Source of the DNA: Flavobacteriia bacterium
Lineage (GTDB): Bacteria > Bacteroidota > Bacteroidia > Flavobacteriales > Flavobacteriaceae
Direction of reading: 5' to 3'
NCBI GenBank assembly: GCA_004293165.1
Contig: RDYL01000009.1
Location: 1 to 64,000 of the forward strand
DNA length: 64,000 nucleotides
Position numbers and translations under genes: made by a program
Shown: piece after piece, positions 60,754 to 64,000 of the stretch
How positions within the stretch are numbered: the first letter of the stretch is position 1
Layout of the letters: each line of letters starts with the position of its first letter
Notes under the pieces: generated by a model
The model's input: only the letters and a program-made list of their open reading frames with translations
Database searches by the model: none
What the model was told of the DNA's origin: nothing

Positions 60754-63700
60754 TTATTTAATAATTAATTTGTTTTGCCATAAGATAGTATCCGCTTGTT
60801 TCACTACCAGCATATACATACCTGCTGGATAAGAGTCAACAGCTAAAGTAACTTCCCTATCAGTCAAAGATAATGCTTTTTTAGCAATACTTCTTCCCGT
60901 CAAATCATAAATTTCAAGCGTTGCACCTTCTAATTCCATAGTATATACAAGCGTTACTTGGGTAGCAGCTGGATTAGGATACATACTAAAACTATTAGTA
61001 CTTAAAATCTTATCTTCACTCTCATTATTCATTTTACTTGAAGAGTTACACCATGGGATATCAGCTTCAAATTTAGAAACACATAATTCATATCCATCTT
61101 TATAAGGAACGGTACCTTGTAAATTCCAAGTTAAAACACCTCCCGTAAAAGGACTTTGTGGTATTACCGTAACCTGAATTACATTTTGCCCTGGATTTAA
61201 TGTAAACGAAGAAGGCAATAATAATACTTGGTTAGTATCTTCACTCAAAGTAACCTGATAAGGAACTGTCATATTACTATAAATTACTAATGTATAAGTA
61301 TAAGAACAATAAGGCGTTTCATTTTGCTTAATTTCCTTAATTTCAAAACGTTCAATTTTACATTTATCACATTTTGTAGTAGAATAATGTAAAGGTTCCG
61401 ATTCTAATGAACAAGCTCCTGTATTAATAGTTAGAGTATAATCACCATCCTTTATTAAGGTATAAGTATCAGCAAATGATTCCGAACCATGAGCATCCGA
61501 TTGCGCATCCATATTCCAACTCCATTCGTTTAAAGGTAAATTAGGTCCAATCAAATAATTAGTTTCTGATGAACAGTCCGTGTAACATCCTGTAGGGAAA
61601 ATCCAAATATAATTCTCCGGATTTTTGGGTACATCTATTTGTGCCGATATACTACAACCTCCTAAAGTAGCTGTAACTTTATAAGGACCTCCATCAGGAA
61701 CAACTATAGTTGCACCAGTGTCACCATTACTCCAGTTGTAAATTATACCACTACCATTTGAAGCTGTAGCTGTAATAGTTACCCGATAATAAGGCTCACA
61801 TTCAATTTGTACATTAAAATCAATATGATGAATTGCTTCTTGTACATTAATTAGTTGTGTAGCTGTGTTGGTACAACCATTTACTGAAGTCACTACAACA
61901 GTCACAGTATGATTCCCTGAAGCTAAACCTGTAAATACAGCCTCTGTAAGATTATTAAATGCAGCATACAAATTATTGTTAACATACCATTTTATGTCTG
62001 TAGCATTAGTATTCACCTTCATTACCACATCTTCATTTTCACAAAAAGTTGTATTACCTAATAATTTTAATGTAGGTAGCCCATTAAATACGGGTTTAAT
62101 TTGGGTAGGCGAATTATACTCACATTCGTTGATACTTTTAACTTTTACCCAATAAAAATCAGAAGTAGATACCGTTAACAGATTGCTATTTGGTGCACCA
62201 ATTACTGGTTGATTGCCTTTCATCCAAACATAATTGGCAACAGAACAATTATCATTATTGGGAATATAAGTTAAAGTAACAGATTGTCCTTGACATACCG
62301 TAGCATTACTTGGTAATGCAACAATATCTCCAAAAAAACATTCTTTTGGAATATAAACCTGCGCTGTTAAAATTCGACTACATCCATAGGGATTAGTAAC
62401 GGTACAAGTAACGTTATATGTGGTATCAGGTATTCCAAATACTCTATCTGGTGATGTTAAAGTATTTGATGCTCCATCTCCGAAATTCCATAAAACAGTT
62501 GAGCCATCCTCTAGAAGAATACTTAAATCAAATTTGACTGATGTATTATGGCATTTAATCGATTGATTATTATTAACAATGATATTTAAAAACGGGTTAA
62601 CACCTTGTAAATTAACAGTATATACTTTACTACAAACAATAGTTGGAGTGCCAGGATATGTACCTTCAACTTCTTGTTTAAAAATATAGTTTCCTGCTGG
62701 CAAATTTTGTATTTCAAATACACCTAAACTAGGGTCATAAGAGACAGGACCAGTAAAAGTAGCGGCACCTGAAAGCTTGTAATAAAAACGTACGGTTTGC
62801 GATGCTACTGGTGCATAAAAATTACTATTATCAATAAAATTGACATTAAAACTATTATTATTGGCACATTCAACTACATAAGAGAAATCTGGTTTATAAG
62901 GAATAACTACATCTTTTATACTAATTAAGTAGCCAGGGCCACCTTCTTCACATGGATAATAAACTTTGTATACAATTTTATAATTGCCTGGTTCGCCAGT
63001 TAAAACAGTACCATTAATAGTGTAGTTTCCACTTCCTGAACCCAATACAATCCATTCTTCACTTAATGGTGTTCCTGTTGCAGTTCCTTGAAAAGTAATT
63101 TGACCACAAGCACTCAAATAAGAAGTATTAGAAATAGTATCTGTAATAGTACAAGGTTCAATATCAGGGCAAACTTGAGAAATATTAATCCCATTTGACT
63201 CTCTAATACACCCATTTGAATTAGTAACTCTAAAAGTATAATAACCAAATCCCATAGCTGGCGTAACATTTAAAGAGGTTCCTGTTTGAGCTGGTGATAA
63301 TGCAACTCCATTTTTATACCATTGAAAAGTAACTCCTGTAGTGTTAGAAGATACAGTTATTGTAGCATTAATTTCGGCAGTTGTACAAAAAGCATTGTAT
63401 TGACTCGTTAAAGTTGCAATAGCTGGAGGATTAGGTAAAACGGTTACAGTTACCGAACTAGTATTGGTTTGACCACATCCATTTGCATTGGCAATAAAAG
63501 CAGTGACAACTTGTCCAATATTAGTTGTTGAATTATTGTTAAATGTTGTTGTTTGCGTAAAAACACCAGGTGCTGTAGTATAAGCTCCAGAACCAAAATT
63601 CCAAGTCACTTGGTCAGTTGCACTTAGTGGAACTCCATTGATAGACGATATAGTAAAAGTTACAGGATACAAACTTCCAGCACACACTGGATTATTAGAT

Positions 63701-64000
63701 GCTGTAATAACAATCTCAGTTTTTGGATACAAAGTAATTTGCTTAACAAACTGTGGTGCAGGTGTAATAGTACATTTACCAATAGTTAATATCAAATCTA
63801 CTGTAGTAACAGCAGTAACATTATTCCAAGTAACATCTACAGAATTTGTTCCTTGACCATTGGATATACTTCCTAATGTTGACGCTACAAGACCATTTGA
63901 TGCATTTGCAAAACTCCAAGTATAAGTATCACCATCTGTGTGTAAATTTGAAGTTCCTGTTTTTAAGGCTTGATAACTAGCAATAGAGTTAGCACAAATA
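60754..64000 (-). CDS. Giant PKD/Ig-like T9SS cargo protein, 3' part
   Basis: The frame is open to the window edge; the TTG at 63795 is not the true start, because coding continues upstream (readable TWSFANASNGLVAS-type text). About 1082 residues are visible. They hold repeated PKD/Ig-like modules (VTWNFGSGAYTTAP; FQWYKNGVALSPA; VLWNFGDGASNTL; IKWYVNNNLYAAF; YNWSNGDTGATIVV), then Cys-rich loops and a type A sorting domain (SMYPNPAATQVTLVYTMELE ... LWQNKLIIK). T9SS would export and anchor it. It is probably a surface adhesin or structural protein. The tail is duplicated at 58665. Confidence 0.88.
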   Translation of the reverse strand, partial: ICANSIASYQALKTGTSNLHTDGDTYTWSFANASNGLVASTLGSISNGQGTNSVDVTWNNVTAVTTVDLILTIGKCTITPAPQFVKQITLYPKTEIVITASNNPVCAGSLYPVTFTISSINGVPLSATDQVTWNFGSGAYTTAPGVFTQTTTFNNNSTTNIGQVVTAFIANANGCGQTNTSSVTVTVLPNPPAIATLTSQYNAFCTTAEINATITVSSNTTGVTFQWYKNGVALSPAQTGTSLNVTPAMGFGYYTFRVTNSNGCIRESNGINISQVCPDIEPCTITDTISNTSYLSACGQITFQGTATGTPLSEEWIVLGSGSGNYTINGTVLTGEPGNYKIVYKVYYPCEEGGPGYLISIKDVVIPYKPDFSYVVECANNNSFNVNFIDNSNFYAPVASQTVRFYYKLSGAATFTGPVSYDPSLGVFEIQNLPAGNYIFKQEVEGTYPGTPTIVCSKVYTVNLQGVNPFLNIIVNNNQSIKCHNTSVKFDLSILLEDGSTVLWNFGDGASNTLTSPDRVFGIPDTTYNVTCTVTNPYGCSRILTAQVYIPKECFFGDIVALPSNATVCQGQSVTLTYIPNNDNCSVANYVWMKGNQPVIGAPNSNLLTVSTSDFYWVKVKSINECEYNSPTQIKPVFNGLPTLKLLGNTTFCENEDVVMKVNTNATDIKWYVNNNLYAAFNNLTEAVFTGLASGNHTVTVVVTSVNGCTNTATQLINVQEAIHHIDFNVQIECEPYYRVTITATASNGSGIIYNWSNGDTGATIVVPDGGPYKVTATLGGCSISAQIDVPKNPENYIWIFPTGCYTDCSSETNYLIGPNLPLNEWSWNMDAQSDAHGSESFADTYTLIKDGDYTLTINTGACSLESEPLHYSTTKCDKCKIERFEIKEIKQNETPYCSYTYTLVIYSNMTVPYQVTLSEDTNQVLLLPSSFTLNPGQNVIQVTVIPQSPFTGGVLTWNLQGTVPYKDGYELCVSKFEADIPWCNSSSKMNNESEDKILSTNSFSMYPNPAATQVTLVYTMELEGATLEIYDLTGRSIAKKALSLTDREVTLAVDSYPAGMYMLVVKQADTILWQNKLIIK

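Overview
The window looks like a chromosomal piece of a Flavobacterium-like member of the Bacteroidota. The reasons are its low GC content, several type IX secretion (T9SS) substrates with C-terminal sorting domains, a SprB-repeat protein paired with a PorP/SprF-type partner, a tmRNA whose tag reads GENNYALAA, an RteC-type regulator, and intergenic repeats typical of flavobacterial genomes. No tRNA, rRNA or CRISPR array was recognised.

Left part (1-14.6 kb). The window opens inside a giant T9SS adhesin gene (SprB and PKD repeats) followed by its porP/sprF-like partner. After a bidirectional terminator, minus-strand genes encode an exported HNH-type protein, a small partner and a secreted OB-fold-like protein. 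Next is a tight three-gene operon (9654-5319): a UvrD-like helicase with an embedded PD-(D/E)XK-like nuclease segment, a zinc ribbon and a Myb-like tail; an HNH protein; and a methyltransferase-HIT fusion. This looks like a nucleic-acid conflict system that I cannot assign to a named one. DUF4328 and DUF6266 genes and about 3 kb of repeat-rich, gene-poor DNA follow.

Metal and redox block (14.6-27.2 kb, all minus strand). A DUF2231-like membrane protein, a CusB-like adaptor and a CusA pump fused to its outer-membrane channel form an efflux operon. Upstream, one continuous operon runs thioredoxin-like protein, ApbE flavin transferase, DUF4266 lipoprotein, DUF3570 protein, OmpR-type regulator, CDF cation transporter, sensor kinase. 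An extracytoplasmic flavinylation-type cassette is therefore wired to metal sensing and export.

Housekeeping block (27.4-37 kb). It holds an LtaS-like sulfatase-fold enzyme, a small regulon (winged-helix regulator, Coq4-like protein, CreD) with two identical operator-like palindromes, a FucP-type sugar transporter behind a LacI-type operator, a saccharopine/alanine dehydrogenase-like enzyme and ssrA (tmRNA).

Accessory block (37-57 kb). A CTnDOT-type tyrosine integrase sits directly behind ssrA, a common integration site. Cargo includes a DUF4297 nuclease plus HerA ATPase defence pair, an unknown QxK-motif protein, a bacteriocin-like Gly-rich protein, two sensor/regulator systems each headed by a small peptide gene and a hairpin, and a replication/regulation module (RteC, excisionase-like HTH, DnaD-like and DnaC-like proteins). 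A recurring motif around ACGTAAAAATACGTATTT lies upstream of four transcription units.

Right part (57-64 kb). Minus-strand T9SS cargo: a giant PKD/Ig-like protein running off the window and RCC1-repeat proteins. A tail-plus-terminator-plus-RCC1 unit is tandemly duplicated. One RCC1 copy is frameshifted at an 11-bp G tract.
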